Counted from the stretch's first letter, positions 21,320 to 33,091 are shown. The stretch: DNA of 64,000 nucleotides from Uranotaenia lowii (GCF_029784155.1 NC_073693.1:238762750-238826749); one strand, 5' to 3'. Numbers and translations: made by a program. The notes: generated by a model from the letters alone, not told the origin.

Positions 21320-22150
21320 TGCCACATTAGACTGAGTCGATTTGGGGTCATTGTTGAATTTCTCAAACCCTGGGGTCTTAAAAGCTTCGTCTTGGTCTAA
21401 AACTCATCCATGATTTTTTGCAGAATTTTTAAGTAACGTTTACATGAGTAAATTTGAACTTTTGGGTTTGTATGGGAAAAAATGGATTTTTTTTTGTACT
21501 GAAAATCAACATCATTTTTGTTTTTTCTGTGGAGCCAAGCCAGATCGTGGTTTTTGCGTCAATTTATAAATTTCCTTAAGCAAACTTTCCACTGAACAAC
21601 TTTCTTGAAGATCGTAACTGCGTATCTTATTTGGCAAAAAAGTTATTAGCTGTTTAACAAGGGTATGTCTTTTCGCATCGATAAATAATAATTTCAATTG
21701 ACATCACTGCTGGAACCTCTCGAAGTATTGCATGAAAAGTAGTCTTGCAATACCTCGCTAGGCACCCAACAGTGATGTCAATTGAATTTATTGTTTATCA
21801 ATGCGAAAAGACATACCCATGTTAAACAACTAATAACTTTTTTGTCTAATAAAATACAAAGTTACGGTCTTCAAGAAAGTTGTTCAGCGGAAAATTTCTT
21901 TAAGGAAATTTATAAATTGGCACAAAAACCAACCGGTTCCGCAGAAGAAACAAAAATGGTGTTGATTTTTCAGTACAAAATATTCAATTTTCCCATACAA
22001 ACCTAAAAGTTAAAAGTTACTCATGTAAACGTTACTTCAAAATTCTGCAAAAAATCATGGATGAGTTTTGGACCAAGACAAAGCTTTTAAGACCCCAGGG
22101 TTTAAGAAATTCAACAATGACCCCAAATCGACTCAGTCTAATGTGACAGG
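21320..22150. mobile_element. Foldback MITE with very long arms
   Basis: The arm 21322-21712 is the imperfect reverse complement of 21768-22147. The outer ends read CACATTAGACTGAGTCGATT and its inverse, and the centre lies near 21740. Arms of about 380 bp make a nearly complete hairpin. A single related arm lies at 40075-40390. Both strands of the arms give matching short peptide ORFs, a mirror artefact and not a gene. Confidence 0.75.
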
Positions 22151-23610
22151 TGACAGGCGCCTTCTAAATACTCAGCTCTACATTCAAAAGAGTTTTCTAA
22201 ATCCCCGAAAAAAATCAAAAGGTTTTGAATGAATGAAACCACACATTCAATTTTAACTACATATTTCTTGCAGCAAAAATCAAATCGTTATGGAGGATTT
22301 AAAAAAATTGTTAAATGAAATAAAACATTTGATTAAACTTCCTTCATTAATGCCAAAAAGACTTGTAATGATATCTTTCCAAATTTTTGAAAATTGTAGA
22401 ATTTAACTTTTTAAGAAAATTGTATCTCTGAAGAATACTATATCATCGATTAATTTCTAAACAAATAAACTACACATCACCGAAACAAGAGGTGATAGAC
22501 AAAATCTAACAGATTCGAAACCAAAATTTTCCAAATCGATAATTTCAACATATGCACCAAAATGCATTCCCCTGAATAATCAATTAAATTTTATCAATAA
22601 GTTTTTAAAATAGTAAGACTTTTTGTTGTAATTTTTTTCTATTAAACTGTTAAATTTTAATTTCCTTAATTTAGATTTCTTAAAGTTAAATTCAGACTGT
22701 GAAACATGAACATAAAAGTTGAGTCTAGAATTTATCATCCAACCACAATTCCAAATTTATAATGCAACCTTATTTGATGATTCAAACACTTAAATACAAT
22801 TTAATGAAACCCGAAGAAATTTTGAAATTCGAAATTTATGAATGTTTCAATCTTGTTGATTGCAGCGTTTAAATTCATTTTTTTTTCCAATTTTCGTCTT
22901 TTTCGCTTTTAAGGCCCGTCCCGACTCAAATTGCATTAAACGCTGTATAAAACTTAAACTTTTTCCATAAAAAATTGCATAAAGATATTTTTAAATGTAT
23001 TTTTGACACGGTATTTTTTCAATTGTCGTTTTGTTGAAAGTTGGAAACATTGGTGTCATTCAGAGACCGTTGACATTTATGTTGTACAAAACTCGTAAAG
23101 ATCCTCGGGATTTTCGGGACGTTGCATAACAATTTGAAATCGTGCAGTAAACGGCGAGGTTCGATATCAAACTTTATTTGGAACTCAGAGTATTGAAATG
23201 AATAATAAATGCAGTCAGAATATATGTTTAGTTAGTGATCATGAGCACAAGCGTGTGCTGGCAGTTTTAAGTGAAATTTTTATTCTTCGATCGGGGGTAA
23301 TTCTATACAAAATGGAAACCAAAAATTGTCCATGTTTTTTTTTGAATTTTTAATGATATTTTATACATTTTATGATAAAATAAAACCAACATATGATTTT
23401 TCTAAATTTTAATACGGGGAAGCAGCATTTAGCTGGGATTTATTTTTTATTTTGGATGAAAATATCAATTTGCCAATAACCAGTTTACAGTTTTTTCTCC
23501 AGCTGCAACTGGAACCAATTTTAAAAATTAAAGTTGTTATGAAATCTTCTTTAACAGCAGGTATGATTTTGTATAGTTTTAATGGCTTCGAAAAAATTTA
23601 GATAAATAAA
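22151..23610. other. AT-rich stretch without recognised genes
   Basis: I see no convincing ORF, repeat pair or splice pattern here. Confidence 0.4.
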
Positions 23611-23619
23611 ACTATGCAA

Positions 23620-23810
23620 GAGAGCAGACTTCCACTCCATTTCGACCTATTCTTGATCACTCCACAATTCAAGTAATGCCTTGGAGATACCTGGACCCAA
23701 GGTGGTAATTTTTGTGCCCAAGGACTTGAATCCTCTCAATGCGCCGGAACTTAAGACCTACGAAAAATACTGGGTTATTTTGAGGCAATGTTGATTTCTG
23801 TTAAAATGAA
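23620..23810 (+). pseudogene. DD37E-type transposase C-terminal fragment
   Basis: The plus-strand frame reads KVVIFVPKDLNPLNAPELKT, YEKYWVILRQC, stop. This matches the last acidic block 'P-K-D-x-N-P-P-N-x-P-x-x-R-P-I-E-K-Y-W' of the mosquito DD37E-type IS630/Tc1/mariner transposases. The catalytic Glu sits in YEKYW. The upstream part is scrambled. It is a small isolated relic about 3.5 kb from the nearest relative at 27102. Confidence 0.65.
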
Positions 23811-24199
23811 GCGGCATCAAAATTTTAAAAAAATTAAATGAACAGAATTTAATAAAAATGCGATTGTATGGATATGATATTTAATTTAATGAAGGAAATA
23901 TGCCCAAAGCAAACTAGTGCGTTATATTCCGTTGTCTGAAAATTTTAAAAGGATGAGTAAACAAGTTTATTTTCTACAGTGTTTCTCGTGATGCAATTTG
24001 AGTCAGGACAGGCCACGTTAATACAGTATTTATTTTCAAGATTAAAAACGAACACACACACAAATAGGATCTCAGTGAAACTTTAGCTTCTTTGAAGTGA
24101 TATTTTTACTCAACACTAAGCAAGCTTACATCTTTCAAGGATATGATCGCTAGCATTTTACATATGCTAAAACCTCCAGCGCACAGAAGAGTACTATGT

Positions 24200-24268
24200 A
24201 TGCCTCAGATTCGATCTCATGACCTCTGACTTAGAAGACTTGAACACTATCCTTCAGGCCACGGTCGG
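24200..24268 (-). repeat. tRNA-like sequence, weak
   Basis: On the minus strand, GTGGCCTGAAGGATAGTGTT is followed about 35 bp later by GAGATCGAATCTGAGGCA. The layout matches the A- and B-boxes of the other tRNA-like repeats in the window. It is probably a degenerate SINE head. Confidence 0.4.
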
Positions 24269-24675
24269 CGACCTAGGCTAAGTTTGAAGTACTGAAATGT
24301 TAGGCCAGGCTAACAGTTAGGCTTAAATTAACAACAGAAATTCCTACGATATTTAACACATTAAAAACGGCAAAAAATTGCTGTGAAACATCGAAATTCG
24401 GCATTCTATATCTTGCAAATCACTGGACCAAATTCTAAAAAATTGGAATCTTTGATTTACTGAAAGTGTTGATATCAATTTTGTAGAATATAGTTTCATT
24501 TTTAAATTTATAACTATTGAGTTATGCTAGAGTGACACACTCGCGACGATCGAAAAAACTAGGAATCTCGTAGGCATTTGGTTCGCAACACTACCGTTTC
24601 ATTTATTACCTGTTCAATGAAAATTTACTTACCTATAATTCTACACAAAATATTAACTAACCTATGTTTCTCCAG

Positions 24676-25036
24676 GTATCCAACCAGCTTACACAATCTC
24701 AAGGAAGAAAAAAATCTGCACCCAATCAACATGTCTCTCCGTCTGATTTCATCGCCCTTCTTCCGGCGCTTCCTGGTCCCGAGCAACGGTGGCAAGGTGA
24801 GAATTGGCATTCTTTAATTTCCACTTCGGCTGCATCCGCTAGTCGGCATGAGTAAACAATGAAACAGCAAAATTTTGTTCAAAGCCATGCGGCATTTATT
24901 AGCGTCATCGTCATCATATCATTCACTTCGATTGGTTTTGAATTGATTTCAGGTTTCACCTTCGCGCGCCATGAGCCGCGATCCCTACTCCGATCCACGT
25001 GGCTTCACCCCGGCCGATATGAAGAAGAACCCAGCG
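24676..25036 (+). CDS. Unrecognised small protein, mitochondrial-type N-terminus (5' exons)
   Basis: Exon 24676-24796 starts after a clean acceptor (TTTCTCCAG), with 55 bp of 5' UTR and the ATG at 24731. It ends AAG/GTGAGA. Exon 24953-25036 follows a TTTCAG acceptor and ends GCG/GTAAGT. Both coding parts are phase 0 (22 and 28 codons) and distinctly GC-richer than their surroundings, with ordinary codon choice. The product starts MSLRLISSPFFRRFLVPSNG. Arg, Ser and hydrophobic residues with no acidic residue look like a mitochondrial targeting presequence. It continues through SRDPYSDPRGFTPADMKKNP. I do not recognise the family. If the second donor is not used, the frame runs on 31 codons to TAA at 25130-25132, giving an 81-residue protein. 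Later exons were not found. The UTR at the acceptor implies an upstream noncoding exon, possibly near 17.4 kb. Confidence 0.55.
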
Positions 25037-25286
25037 GTAAGTAGTACACCTAGCTTAGTAGTTAGGAGAATGCGTCCGCATTCACGGATGAGTCGTTTCA
25101 CTATTCCACTTTCATTCGGGACACGAACTTAATTGAAATTAACAACAGTAGTGGTTTGATTGATTCATCGACCTCCTGGATCGCTGTTTAAGTAGCACTT
25201 GTAACGCTGTTATCTGATTGTTATAAAACTAACGATTTGTTCTTAGACTATTGATTCCCTTCATATATTTTCAAATGGGTACCGCC

Positions 25287-25651
25287 CTACAGGAATGTCG
25301 TCCAATAGGTGACATTCAGAATGAAGAACGAAAAGGGGAAGAAAAATCGCGAAAACTTATCGATGCACAGGGCCGTTTCCCGTCCATTGCAGAAGGTATC
25401 GTACTGGGGTATGTCCGAGGAACGGTGCGTTTTGTTGTAGCCGTTCTTGTTGAAATCGATCGCCTCCGTTAGATCCTCATCCGAGTAGCCCTTCATGGCT
25501 TTGGTGGCCACCGGGCCCATATAGTTGTTGACCACCGCGAATTCCATCAGGGACAGGAACACAAACACCGAACAGGACGACATCCAAACGTCAATGGCCT
25601 TCACATAGGACACCGGTGGCAGCGACTGTTGCGATTGGGTGTTTTGGGTGG
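25287..25651 (-). CDS. pHCl: pHCl-like Cys-loop chloride channel, terminal exon (M2 end to stop)
   Basis: Minus-strand exon with acceptor CTTTCCGCAG just above 25651 and stop TAG at 25287-25289. Joined to the exon ending at 41821 it restores an Ala codon (G + CC) in M2, giving LLTLATQNTQSQQSLPPVSY. It then encodes the M2-M3 linker, M3 (AIDVWMSSCSVFVFLSLMEF), a short cytoplasmic loop of about 50-55 residues starting NNYMGPVATKAMKGYSDEDL, and M4 (KFSRFFFPFSFFILN), ending YWTTFL. The wording is that of the insect pHCl (pH-sensitive chloride channel) family. GluCl and HisCl read differently in M3, and other insect anion-channel paralogs are the main alternative. The 3' end faces the plus-strand gene at 24676-25036, with only 250 bp between exons. 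Confidence 0.85.
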
Positions 25652-27100
25652 CTGCGGAAAGAGTGGAAGAAAGGAAAAATATTTCTGAGTTTATTCAGCA
25701 AGCAATAAGTTAGTTGATTTAAAATAACCAAAACTTTCTAGATACTAAAATTAGCCTCAATCCAGAAACATGAACAGAGGAAGTGATAAAAAAAGATAAA
25801 TTATTATGACTGGTTCGCCTACCACCTGACTTAAAAATTAAATGGGATGAAAAACCCAAGAGGCTTAAAATCCCAATTGAAACAGCTAAACAAACAAACT
25901 TATAATAAGACCTGACTTTATTTATACAAGGTAGAAAAGCTACCCACCGGTAAAATAAACAAAATACGGTGGTCAAATCGTACGCAAAATATTTGGACTG
26001 CTAGTGGGGAGATATTTTGAAAAATTTCGTAATGGACAGCAAAACGAATTCTTTAGCGATCATCTGGCAGGCTCCCAATCAGAAACTTTTTGTTGACAAG
26101 TCTCGCCTGTGTTTCCCGGAGATAAACAAGACGAAAAAAATGAGAAATGTAATTTCTAGTACTTGAGGACGCTAACGATTTGTGGAAACTGCAAATCACT
26201 CAGTTTATCATAACGATTGACACGATGAATGGCTAAAAATACAAAGAAATCCTGCCTCCGAATGCGACCGTAACTAACCGTTATTTACAAAAAATCATAC
26301 ATTAAAGTGTTAACACTGGAGTGAATTTATTGAAGTTCGTAAAACAACCTGCACAACTTTGAAGATGCCACCTAGCAAACATTTTTGTTCGTTTATTCAT
26401 TCCGTAAACCTAAACTGGTTAGGATGGTGCAGGATAGCTAGATTCATAGGTATACTAATCCGTTGCTTGCATATGTGTTAGTAGGCCATCCAAAAATAGT
26501 TATGGAAATTCCACAGAAATGTAGGTATGGAAAATTTGAAAAATATTAGTTCTCTAGAAAAACTACTGATTTAAAAATTCTGCCAAAAATATAAAAATGT
26601 TCACCAAAGTATTTCCAATGCATTCAGCTCTTGTGCGTATCGAATACGTATTTTAAACGTAGATTTTTTATTGAGTTAAAAAATTACTTTTCGCTTAATT
26701 CCTCATAACTGATTTTTTTTTGTATCATCTAAAGTAAAAAAGCATTACAAGCAGTAACAAGTCATTTTTTTAGCATATTTTTACACATACATTTGAAAAA
26801 AAAAATGCTTTCCGAAATTCGAATATTTTGCTGAAATACTGCTAAATTGCCAAACAAAAACTGACTCGTAGTCAGAATATTGAAAGCTTTTGAACATTAA
26901 TTTTACTAATGACTAAACACACTAAAATAAAAATTAAAATTAAAAAGTTATTTCAAAGAATGGGAGCAATAAGATCCCTCAATTTTCCATAAATTGTAAT
27001 TTTGTTCCAAATCCCATACATATCGTTCGAAATTTCATAACTATTTTTGACCCTGCGTGTCGATTGAGGTTAAGCGCAATGTTACACCTATTTATCAACC
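25652..27100 (-). other. Proximal part of the 16.2 kb channel intron
   Basis: AT-rich intronic DNA of gene pHCl; no exon, repeat pair or RNA gene was recognised in this part. Confidence 0.5.
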
Positions 27101-27101
27101 T

Positions 27102-28477
27102 AAAGCATGGATCACTACAAATCTGGACGCACTATTTATTTTACCATAGTGCTCCTAGTTGTCGGATCTGGAATGATTTGGCAGCACATTGTAGAGGAAT
27201 GTTTCTTCTACCAGTGCTGAAAATTTCATTACGATTCGTTTTGTTTCAAAACAGTTACACGTGATGGAAGCCGCGAGATGAAAATAAATTTTGAACACCC
27301 ACGTCAAAAACCCGACGTGGTCGGGTTCAAAAATCGCGAAATCGTTAAAAATGGTCAAATCAACCGTGTGTAGCGTTCTCAAACGTTTCCGTGAGATGCG
27401 TACTATAGATCGGCAGGTTCATACCAAGCGTCATAGTGGAATTAAGGATCGGAAACTGCATTTGAAGGTGTTGAGAACGATCAAGGAAAACACAGGGTAG
27501 TCGGACTATGACATTGCCAAGAAATTCAACGCCGACCGGTGCACCGTCAGCAGAATTCGTCTACGCGAAGGAATACGATCTTATCGGACCAGTAAGCAAC
27601 CAAACCGGACATTGAAGCAGAATTTAGTAGCCAAAGGACGTGCCCGCAAGTTATACAAGAAGATTCCAACGAAGTTCGACGAATGCATCCTCATGGATGA
27701 CGAAACGTACGTGAAGATGGATTTTGGGCAGCTTTCTGGCCAAAAATTATGTAAAGCTACTGCAGTGGTGCACTGCACTGGTCATGGTGATGTCCCCGGC
27801 AACTTCAAATTCGTTTTTGCTGATAAGTTTGCAAGAAAGTGTTTGATCTGGCAAGGTATTTGCAGCTGCGGACGAAAAATTCCGGTTTTTGTGAAAAACA
27901 AGACCATGGACTCCGAAATTTACAAGGAGGAATGCCTGAAAAACTTTTTTTTTTCGTACATTAGATCTCACAAAGGACTAGTTAAGTTTTCGCCAGATTT
28001 GGCAAGCTGCCACTACAGCTAGGAGGTTTTTTTTTTTGTAAATTCTTTATTTGAAACGGCTCATACTATAGCTAGGAGGTTCTACAGTGGTATTGGGCCA
28101 ACGGGTGGATTTTGTCGAAAAGGACATCAACCCACCCAACTGCCCTCAATTCCGCTCTATCGAAAAATTTTTGGGCAATTGTCAAGCAGAAGATGAAGAA
28201 GAATGGTAGGACGACTCGGGAAGCAACAGAGATGAAGAGATTGTGGAACAAAATGGCCGCTGAGATCAGTGAATAGGGTGTTCAAACTATAATGAGTGAT
28301 ACTCAACCAAAAGTTCGAAAATTCATCAAAACAACATCGGAATAATTTTTTTTATTATTTTTCCTTTAAAGTTCAATAAAAACCCTACATTTCAAGTACA
28401 AAACATTTTTATTTCGTTTATATAGCTCCGAGATAGACCCGTTTTAATGCGTCCAGATTTGTAGTGATCCATGCTTT
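27102..28477 (+). mobile_element. DD37E-type IS630/Tc1/mariner element, inactive
   Basis: The inverted ends TAAAGCATGGATCACTACAA, extending to ATCTGGACGCA, lie at 27101-27131 and in reverse at 28448-28478. The length of about 1.38 kb is normal for a Tc1/mariner element. TA at the outer edges is compatible with the usual TA duplication. It lies in the channel intron, opposite in strand to the channel gene. Confidence 0.8.
27285..28300 (+). pseudogene. DD37E-type transposase, disrupted
   Basis: Cut-and-paste transposase relic. It has an N-terminal helix-turn-helix (SGSKIAKSLKMVKSTVCSVL, then FREMRTIDRQVHTKRHSG). After a stop at about 27500 comes SDYDIAKKFNADRCTVSRIR. The catalytic domain has the first Asp in MDDETYVKMDFGQL, the second in FSPDLASCHYS, and then in shifted frames DFVEKDINPPNCPQ and SIEKFLGN, where the third acidic residue (Glu) sits. 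Across the frameshifts that Glu is about 37 residues after the second Asp, which gives the DD37E call. At least two stops and two frameshifts make it non-functional. Relatives lie at 1207-1800 and 23620-23810. Confidence 0.85.
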
Positions 28478-28479
28478 AT

Positions 28480-29150
28480 CTTGAGGATGGTGTACTTTTT
28501 TTGAGAAACTTACAAAAACAGCCCAAGTGGAGGCGATATACATACAGAATTTTTACTTTTGGCTTAAGCGACTAGAACTACATGAATTTAACGTTCTTCG
28601 TTTCTATTGAAAGAAAACAAGAGGGCGCAAAGTTCTAAATCAGTAATTGAAGCATTTTATTGTAATCAGCTATTAACTTAACAACTTTTCAACGAAAAAT
28701 GCAAGTGCTCTCCTTTGAAGGGTCAGTCTTATATGTGATTTTTTTTATTGAAATTAAACAAAGATAGGTTTCTCTCTCAAGTTTAAAAATAACGTTTTAC
28801 AAAAGTTCCACAAACGAAGTCAAGTATGCTGGAAATCAAGACACACATTTTAAAATATCACGCTTTTTTTTCTCAAAATGTCTCGCTCTTTTTAAACGAT
28901 CTGAAAAGCCTAAGTTATCATCTCATGATAATAAAAATTCATAATTTAGGACTAAATTTATGGAAATAACATGAAGCTCTGTTTAGATTGCTTAAATAAA
29001 GGCGAAATGTAGGTACTGAATATGCCTCAAAATATGCAACTGATGCAACCAGAACCTTGACTGGCCTGCAGTTTATATCGGAAATCACCAATTAAGTATA
29101 ATCTTAACCAAAAATTTCCATCGGTTTAACTATTTGACTACCGCTTTGTA
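28480..29150 (-). other. Channel intron sequence without recognised features
   Basis: AT-rich; no gene, repeat pair or tRNA-like box was recognised. Confidence 0.4.
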
Positions 29151-29194
29151 TGATGTTCTCATCATTGGACCATAATTTTAGTTATATTTAGACA

Positions 29195-29342
29195 TTTTTT
29201 TTGAAAACCAGGACAAATCAGGACATTTTTTCAGATCATTTTTTCAAAAATCAAGACAATTTAAGCGTTTCTGAAAAATCAGGATGGCCTCTCGAAAATC
29301 AGGACAAATCCTGATAAATCAGGACACCTGGCACCTCTGGCC
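29195..29342. repeat. MITE end with GGACAAATC-type subterminal repeats
   Basis: Short repeats of CAGGACAAATC, AAATCAGGACA and AAATCAAGACA run to a terminus reading CACCTGGCACCTCTGG. Inverted, that end starts CCAGAGGTGCCAGGTG, which resembles the CAGYGWTGCCAAC end of the hAT MITE at 39214. The opposite end was not found. Confidence 0.45.
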
Positions 29343-30165
29343 CCAAGCAAACCTGACATTTGACTGCCTGTCAGGGACCCTAACTAAATGTCAAATGCTA
29401 GGGAAGAATGGTTGCACATAACAATCATTCTGGGTCCTCATTGGTTGAAATTTTGACTTTTTCAACTCTGTACTGATTTGAGAGGAAAACACCATAAACG
29501 TCTCTATCAAATGATTCTTGCTCGCAAGAAGAACCAGGTTGCCATCACCCAGGGTAGGGTATTTCGGGGGAATATGCATCTGCTAAGGGAAATGACCGAG
29601 TATGCGGAATCCATAAGCTGAACACCCGAATACATTGCAACATGTGCTTCGTATTTCTATCTTCTACTCATATTCTGTAAAAAATATATTAATTTTATTG
29701 TAAAAACTATGAACATATTCGATTTTTTACAAATGCCTTTAAAAGCAACCTTTGAAATCATTGGATGTTAAACGCCCCAGTGTACACGGTAATTTTAGAT
29801 TATTCAGAGACTGAATAATTTCGGTTCAGGGATCGCACCATGTATGAAGATAAAAACAACTGAATTAAAATCCTTCAAAATTCTGAGTTGTTTTCATCTA
29901 GCGAGTTCCAAATCCTGGGACTTAGCAAAGACGCACACTTTTTCGTGCAAAATAGATGAAAACAACTCAGAGAGGTTCAAAAAACAATATGATTGTTTGG
30001 ATGCGACGGTCGGGTGCAGGTGATGAAAAAAAATGGTAAGTACAACTTTCAATTGCTTTACGGATGCTGTTATAGATAATTTACAGTATCTTTATTCAAA
30101 ATTCAGATAATAATTGTGTGAATTCTAATAAAAAAAAAAAGTAACAAATTTATCTTTTCCTCTAG

Positions 30166-30450
30166 GAAACTTCAGCTTTGATGGCCGGACACAAATCTCA
30201 ACTGGAAGCAGAAAGATGGCAGTGACAACACAGCTCCCTTGCCTCCCGGGGCAGGCAGTCGAGGAGGAGGAAGCCGAAGTCGTGACAGCTCACAATCCTC
30301 AAACATTTTCCCAGAAATAGTATGGAGCGAGACGCCTACGACGGGAGTGCCGGCGACAGAAGTTGGTGTGGTCGAGGAGAAGGTGGTGATCGGGGCAATC
30401 TTATCGGTAACCATCGGAAGAACAGCCAGGATCGGTACTACCGGAAGGTA
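30166..30450 (+). pseudogene. Exon-like fragment rich in Arg, Gly and Ser, frame-broken
   Basis: A GC-rich island in AT-rich intron. It is bounded by a good acceptor (TTTTCCTCTAG just before 30166) and a good donor (CGGAAG/GTAAGT at 30451). No frame stays open, but joining two of them gives coding-like text. One frame reads NWKQKDGSDNTAPLPPGAGS then RGGGSRSRDSSQSSNIF. The next reads DAYDGSAGDRSWCGRGEGGD and NHRKNSQDRYYRK. The composition suggests a low-complexity RNA-associated protein exon. I cannot name it. It is probably a copied and decayed exon; compare the exon-like fragments at 35092-35889. Confidence 0.45.
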
Positions 30451-30989
30451 AGTCAGGATTCACGGTACAGTCGTGATAACAGTACCGAAGAAAATTGTTT
30501 CCATTCACTAACTTCGGTGAAACAGTATGATGATAAATAAACGTACTTTCAGACATTTGTTTTGTTTTTCTTTTATTCGAAATTTCAGTATATTTCTTCA
30601 AAAATACACAGTTCCTTTCGAAAGCGTATCAAAATTTGATAAAATTCTGAGTTGTTATGATTCAGATTCTTTCAGACGAGCTCAAAACATTCCTGAACAA
30701 AAACAACTCAAAATTCGCGAAAACCCCTAAAATTCATTTCTGAGTTATGCCGCTCTAATCAAAATTTGAGTTTTCCCAGTTTTGGCGCATTTTGAATTGT
30801 TTTCCTTCAAATCTGAGTCACGGAGAATTAGAGTGTAGGCAAATGATGCTCCAAAACATTGGATCAAAACGACTCGAAAACAACACAATATTCACAGTGA
30901 AAATAAATTAATTCTGTTATTTGATTCGAAAAAAAGCACAAAAACTATTTTTTTCCAAGTTTATCTACACATTTAAACAAGTGGTTTGT

Positions 30990-32340
30990 TCACATTTCTC
31001 AGTGAAAAAAAGAAAAATTATGAAATTCTAAACTTCATTTTGAACTGTATCACTTTCAACCAAATTTTTCGATTCGATTTCCAGTGCATGTTTTTTACTC
31101 AAATCCGGTCGAAAGTTATAATTATTATGCATCCCAATAATGATTTAGGACTAAGCAAAGAAGAAGATCGATATATCATTCCGATAATCGGTATGTATTC
31201 ATGGAAAACTGCACTCCAAAATTTAGAATAAAACACGCGGTTTTGTTTACATTTTACCGAACAGCACCTTGAGAGGAGGGCGATTTGTCCATAAACTCAT
31301 GGGGGAATTTGGATCGGATATTTGAAATTTAATATGTTTTCAGTGTATCATAAAACAACAATTTACCACAGTTTTTCATCAATTGATAATTCAAATACAT
31401 AATTTTAACTATCAATAAAATCAATGGTGAGGATGTTTTAAGCAATCATCTTGGTGTAAAAGCCTATTTCATTTATCACTTTTTACAACTTAAGTGATGG
31501 ATAGCCACCTCAAAATTTAATTTAATTGTTATTCGTGTTTTAATTATTATCTGGTAACCATTTTTATAAAACTACTAGGTATTGGTTTTAAGAACACATT
31601 TGTGTAAAAAGAATCCACTAAAAACTTCACAAATCTCCTAAATTTATCAAAATATAGTCGCTGGCGTTTTACCCCGATAGGGCATTATGGGCAGAAGTAC
31701 CCTATGCCGGATTGGCTTTGTAATGCATTCAATTTCAATTTTTGATTCCCCGCATTTTTCCCGCATGTTCTTACGAATTTCCCGATGCTCAAAAACAAAA
31801 CAATCAGTCACAAAAGTTGTATTTTCATATTGTGACGTTTAATGGGTGATTTGATTGAATTATAATTTTATAATTAAACATAGCATATTTAAGAAGGTTT
31901 CAATTTTTAAAAACTTCACTGTGACCGGCCCTAATTTTGTTTATTTTCATATCTCGAAAGCAAGAAAACCAATATGAGAATCAAAAACAACATTTAAAAA
32001 TTAAAAAAGCCAAACCAAAATTAAAAAATGGTACCGTTTTGGGTAATTTATGAGAATTTTTGAAGGAGAACATTTTTCTTAAAATCTCATCTGAAAATAT
32101 TTCCTGAGTTTTTTTTATACTGGTGGACAAATGGTCGAAATTCGACCAGACCGTATTAAACAGCATCAGCATTTTTTTTGGGAAACTTCAGTAGTATGTA
32201 CACATCCTTCCTACAAGAGACAAAATAAATGAATTTTAAGGACCAGAATCAGTAGTTTTTAACCGCAGAAAATTATTTCCGTCAATCATATCTGAGGTTT
32301 CGGTCTAGTAAATGAGATTCAAATTCTTTTGTTTCAAAAT
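30990..32340 (-). other. Channel intron sequence without recognised genes
   Basis: AT-rich; only chance ORFs are seen. Confidence 0.4.
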
Positions 32341-32359
32341 TTGTTCATGGTGATGACGC

Positions 32360-32735
32360 TCCGGTCCGGCCCGGTTGCCCAGATTTCATTGAAAACAGCC
32401 CGGATTTATTCACTTTATCTGCCGAATCAAACAAAAAAAAACCAATTATGTGCACTTTTTTTTAATTTATGCGTCCAAATCGAAATTTTCTGAGCAATTT
32501 TATAAAAATAGTCTCGAAAGATTAACCTCGAACCTCAAAATACGATATTAAATAAACTGATGAGTTTTGATGGAAAAAAAAATTGCAAATTTTTTTTAAT
32601 TGATTTTTGTGGAGTAATTCCTTAGTTTTGAACAAATTTGCCCGGATTTTTATCAATAATTTCGAAACAAATGCCCGGATTTTGCCAGGTTTTCAGATAA
32701 AATTGCCAGGATTTATCCTGCCCGTATAGGTGCTG
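32360..32735. repeat. Probable MITE with GCCCGGATTT subterminal repeats
   Basis: GGTTGCCCAGATTT, CAGCCCGGATTT, TTGCCCGGATTTTT, ATGCCCGGATTTTG and TTGCCAGGATTT recur between 32372 and 32722. This is the same style of subterminal repeat as in 29195-29342 and 39214-39620. Exact ends and target duplication were not found. Confidence 0.45.
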
Positions 32736-33091
32736 AAAAAATTCTAGCTACCTTACTCTACTCTACACCAACACTGTGGTAAAAAACATTTTTGGAATAA
32801 TCAATTTTTTCAATAAATGTTTTTATAATTCGATCATGAAATGCAACTGAATGCTCATTAAAGCGACGCCTTGTAAATCTCGTTTCCATGCGTTGGAATA
32901 TAGTTGTGTTGAATCACACGATTTTCAACATTAAATCTGAACATTTGTTTTTATGATTTCAGGTAGTAGAATTTTTTGTAGTAATTTTTACCCCTCAATG
33001 CAGGCAGTACACTAAGGTTTTTTTTTACGAGGAATGTTTTCGCTAAAAAAACGTGTTGATTCGCGGGTTCCGTTTAGAAGAACCGTACCCA

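Noticed and set aside
21512..22006. Two related ORFs (61 and 74 codons) with matching peptides on opposite strands
   Set aside because: They mirror each other because they lie in the two arms of a hairpin MITE.
25719..25976. Minus-strand 85-codon ORF beside the channel exon
   Set aside because: It lies upstream of the splice acceptor, is AT-rich and has no channel wording; treated as intron.
30172..30414. Minus-strand ORF opposite the RG-rich island
   Set aside because: The splice sites and compositional bias favour the plus strand, and no domain is visible on the minus strand.
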